DNA from: Actinomycetales bacterium
Lineage (GTDB): Bacteria > Actinomycetota > Actinomycetes > Actinomycetales > Cellulomonadaceae
Direction: 5' to 3'
Assembly (NCBI GenBank): GCA_020444245.1
Contig: JAHLLI010000014.1
Span: 82,555-146,554 of the forward strand
DNA length: 64,000 nt
Shown here piece by piece: positions 61,595-64,000 of the stretch (within the stretch, counting starts at the first letter, position 1; the number at the start of each line of letters is the position of its first letter). The position numbers and the translations under genes were made by a program. Below the pieces are notes generated by a model. That model was not told where the DNA came from. It saw only the letters and a list, made by a program, of their open reading frames with translations, and searched no databases.

Positions 61595-61906
61595 TCAGCG
61601 GCCGGTGCGCTGGCGGGCGTTCCAGTCCCGCATCCGCTGCGGGTAGCCGACCAGCTGGACGTCGTAGACCGGGATGCCGAGCTCGACGGCGATCTTGCGG
61701 GCGGTGGCCGGGTCGGGCACCCGGCGACGGGTCCACTCCCCGCTCGTCGCGATGAGCACCATCGTCGTCTGCGTGACGTGGGTCTGCGGCTCGATGTACG
61801 CCTCGACGCCCACCCGCGTGCGGGCGAACTCGGCGAGATGGTCGAGCGTGGCCTTGCGGGTGTCGCGGTCGGGGGCTTGGCGCGAGCGCCGGCGGAACAG
61901 GGCCAT
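61595..61906 (-). CDS. Small conserved hypothetical protein next to lpdA
   Basis: 103 residues. Starts ALFRRRSRQAPDRDTRKATLDHLAEFARTR, followed by VEAYIEPQTHVTQTTMVLIATSGEWTRRRVPDPATARKIA and GIPVYDVQLVGYPQRMRDWN. The last half reads like a conserved actinobacterial fold with no assigned role. TACGCT (minus strand, 61913-61918) six bases before the ATG: leaderless. Confidence 0.8.
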   Translation of the reverse strand: MALFRRRSRQAPDRDTRKATLDHLAEFARTRVGVEAYIEPQTHVTQTTMVLIATSGEWTRRRVPDPATARKIAVELGIPVYDVQLVGYPQRMRDWNARQRTGR

Positions 61907-62072
61907 GGGTCCAGCGTACGGGCGGACAGGACCTACGGCCCGATCAGTCATAGGATGAATCCCGTCGCAGAGTCGTCGACCACGGTCCCTGGCGCGGATG
62001 CCGCCGGACCTCGGGTGATGACAAGATGGCGACAGCGCCCGACCCACAGCCGTGCCCGAGGGGAGCCTGACC

Positions 62073-63446
62073 GTGCCTGACACCGCCGACATCGTGGTCC
62101 TGGGCGGAGGGAGCGGGGGCTATGCCACCGCCCTGCGCGCCACCGAGCTCGGCCTGAGCGTGGTGCTCGTCGAGGAGGCGAAGGTCGGCGGGACCTGCCT
62201 GCACATGGGCTGCATCCCCACCAAGGCGCTGCTGCACGCCGCCGAGGTCGCCGACTCCACCCGCGAGTCCGAGAAGTACGGCGTCCGCGCCGCGCTCGAG
62301 GGCATCGACATGGCGGGCGTGAACAGCTACAAGGACGCGGTGATCGGCCGGCTCTACAAGGGCCTGCAGGGCCTGGTGAAGGCCCACGGGATCACCTACG
62401 TCGAGGGCCATGGCCGGCTCGTCGCGCCGGACACCGTCGAGGTGAACGGCGAGCGCTACACCGGCAAGCACGTCGTGCTGGCCACCGGCTCCTACTCGCG
62501 CACCCTGCCCGGTCTGGAGATCGGTGGCCGCGTCATCACCTCCGAGCACGCGCTCGCCCTGGACTACGTGCCCGAGTCCGTGGTGGTGCTCGGCGGCGGC
62601 GTCATCGGCTGCGAGTTCGCGAGCGTGTGGACCTCGTTCGGCACCAAGGTGACCATCGTCGAGGCGCTGCCGACGCTGGTCCCCAACGAGGACGCGTCGA
62701 TCACCAAGTCCTTCGAGCGCGCGTTCCGCAAGCGCGGGATCGCGTTCCACACCGGCGTCCGCTTCTCCGGCGTCACCCAGGACGACGCGGGCGTGCACGT
62801 GTCGCTCGAGGACGGCACCACGCTGGACGCCGACCTGCTGCTGGTCGCGGTCGGCCGCGGCCCGCGCACCGCCGACCTCGGCTACGAGGAGCAGGGCGTG
62901 CCGATGGACCGCGGGTTCGTGCTCACCGACGAGCGGCTGCACACCGGCGTCGCGAACATCCACGCGGTCGGCGACATCGTCCCCGGCCTGCAGCTGGCGC
63001 ACCGCGGGTTCGCGCAGGGCGTCTTCCTGGCCGAGGAGATCGCCGGGCTCAACCCCGCGCCGATCGTCGAGTCCGGGATCCCGCGCGTCACCTACTCCGA
63101 CCCGGAGATCGCGTCCGTCGGCGTGACCGAGGCCAAGGCCAAGGAGCTCTACGGCGACGACCAGGTCCAGACCTACGAGTACAACCTCGCCGGCAACGGC
63201 AAGAGCCAGATCCTCGGCACCGCCGGCTTCGTCAAGCTGGTGCGCAAGAAGGACGGCCCCGTCGTCGGCGTCCACATGCTCGGCGCCCGGGTCGGCGAGC
63301 TCATCGGCGAGGGCCAGCTGATCGTCAACTGGGAGGCCTACCCCGAGGACGTCGCGTCCCTGGTGCACGCCCACCCCACCCAGAACGAGGCGGTCGGCGA
63401 GGCGTTCCTCGCGCTGGCCGGCAAGCCGCTGCACGCGCACAACTGA
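62073..63446 (+). CDS. lpdA: Dihydrolipoamide dehydrogenase (E3)
   Basis: 457 residues. Reoxidises lipoyl groups of 2-oxoacid dehydrogenase complexes and makes NADH. FAD motif [17 protein letters not shown]; redox disulfide [20 protein letters not shown] motif [18 protein letters not shown]-terminal catalytic His-Glu in [21 protein letters not shown] precedes GTG at 62073. Followed 16 bases later by sucB, so E3 and E2 are co-expressed. Confidence 0.96.
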   Translation: MPDTADIVVLGGGSGGYATALRATELGLSVVLVEEAKVGGTCLHMGCIPTKALLHAAEVADSTRESEKYGVRAALEGIDMAGVNSYKDAVIGRLYKGLQGLVKAHGITYVEGHGRLVAPDTVEVNGERYTGKHVVLATGSYSRTLPGLEIGGRVITSEHALALDYVPESVVVLGGGVIGCEFASVWTSFGTKVTIVEALPTLVPNEDASITKSFERAFRKRGIAFHTGVRFSGVTQDDAGVHVSLEDGTTLDADLLLVAVGRGPRTADLGYEEQGVPMDRGFVLTDERLHTGVANIHAVGDIVPGLQLAHRGFAQGVFLAEEIAGLNPAPIVESGIPRVTYSDPEIASVGVTEAKAKELYGDDQVQTYEYNLAGNGKSQILGTAGFVKLVRKKDGPVVGVHMLGARVGELIGEGQLIVNWEAYPEDVASLVHAHPTQNEAVGEAFLALAGKPLHAHN

Positions 63447-63462
63447 CAGGAGACGCCAGGTC

Positions 63463-64000
63463 ATGTCTGAGTCCGTCCAGATGCCGGCGCTCGGCGAGAG
63501 CGTCACCGAAGGCACCGTCACCCGCTGGCTCAAGAACGTGGGCGACGAGGTCGCCGTCGACGAGCCGCTGCTCGAGGTCTCCACCGACAAGGTCGACACC
63601 GAGATCCCCTCGCCGTTCGCCGGCACGCTGGTGGAGATCCTGGTGGGCGAGGACGAGACCGCCGAGGTCGGCGCCGTCCTGGCCCGGATCGGCAGCGCCG
63701 ACGAGGCGGGTGCCGCTCCGGCCGCGCCGGCTGCTTCGGAGGCGCCGGAGCCGCAGGCCGCGCCCGAGCCCGAGGCGGCCGCGCCGGCCGCCGCCGAGCC
63801 GCCCGCACCGCCCGCTCCCCCGGCTCCGCCCGCACCGCCCGCGCCCGAGCCCGCGGCCGAGGCCGCCCCGGCGCCCGCCGCGCCCGCTCCCAGCGGCGGC
63901 GGTTCCGAGGTCACCATGCCCGCGCTCGGCGAGAGCGTCACCGAGGGCACCGTCACCCGCTGGCTCAAGAACGTGGGCGACGAGGTCGCCGTCGACGAGC
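63463..64000 (+). CDS. sucB: 2-oxoacid dehydrogenase complex E2 (lipoyl acyltransferase), truncated by the window edge
   Basis: N-terminal 179 residues only. Lipoyl domain 1 (about 1-78) has the lipoylated lysine in [11 protein letters not shown] (about 46). An Ala/Pro-rich linker (about 80-145) leads into a second lipoyl domain that is cut at the right edge. Actinobacterial E2 proteins with two or three lipoyl domains serve pyruvate and/or 2-oxoglutarate dehydrogenases (DlaT/SucB). AGGAG precedes ATG. Position equals Rv2215. Confidence 0.93.
   Translation, partial: MSESVQMPALGESVTEGTVTRWLKNVGDEVAVDEPLLEVSTDKVDTEIPSPFAGTLVEILVGEDETAEVGAVLARIGSADEAGAAPAAPAASEAPEPQAAPEPEAAAPAAAEPPAPPAPPAPPAPPAPEPAAEAAPAPAAPAPSGGGSEVTMPALGESVTEGTVTRWLKNVGDEVAVDE
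63481..64000 (+). repeat. Duplicated lipoyl-domain coding sequence
   Basis: 63481-63565 and 63916-64000 (offset 435 bases) differ at only two positions by eye over 85 bases, both silent. The second unit continues beyond the window. Confidence 0.88.

Overview
The window comes from a high-G+C actinobacterium. My best guess is Cellulomonas or a close relative in the Micrococcales; this is an inference from codon use, gene content and gene order, not from a marker gene. The set polyprenyl synthase, Rv2175c-like protein, PknL-type kinase, class II DAHP synthase, acyltransferase, FadD15-type ligase, exonuclease/UvrC-like protein, trpD, ctaE-qcrCAB, ctaF/ctaD/ctaC, HesB-type carrier, glycerate kinase, leucyl aminopeptidase and lpd/sucB follows, with gaps and insertions, the order of Mycobacterium tuberculosis Rv2173 to Rv2215. 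It is therefore an old conserved chromosomal backbone.

Layout. 1-4602 carries a membrane protein, the principal sigma factor, a universal stress protein and a DUF4192 protein. 4714-10223 holds a lipoprotein, isoprenoid synthesis, a triple-LysM lytic transglycosylase and a PASTA Ser/Thr kinase. 10233-13147 is an accessory insert. It is bracketed by two copies of the 3' end of the neighbouring membrane-protein gene and carries palindromic repeats, two unrecognised membrane proteins and two unrecognised soluble proteins. 13148-22224 covers a PIG-L deacetylase, aromatic synthesis (aroG), PPi-dependent phosphofructokinase, lipid acylation, glucokinase and an acyl-CoA ligase. 22332-26290 has a nuclease, a RAM-domain protein, trpD and a receiver-like protein.

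26459-30630 (ctaE-qcrCAB) and 38508-41499 (ctaC-ctaD-ctaF) encode the actinobacterial bcc-aa3 respiratory supercomplex. Between them lie sodA, a complete IS21-family element with target duplication, a squalene-cyclase-like protein of lower G+C, and a large P-loop kinase / sucrose-phosphorylase-type fusion behind a LacI-type operator. From 41655 come a degenerate cysteine desulfurase coupled to TusA, an A-type Fe-S carrier, glycerate kinase and NadA. They are followed by many small metabolic and regulatory genes: an ECF42 sigma/DGPF pair, a YczR/YczE-like pair, pyrD, a Ddn-like protein, pepA and a MerR-controlled aldo/keto reductase. The window ends in lpdA and the start of sucB.

Across the window about twenty genes begin 6 or 7 bases after a TANNNT-like hexamer and have no ribosome site, so they are probably leaderless. 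Many neighbours overlap by ATGA or GTGA. Convergent genes are separated by strong G+C hairpins. I saw no tRNA, rRNA, CRISPR array or prophage.
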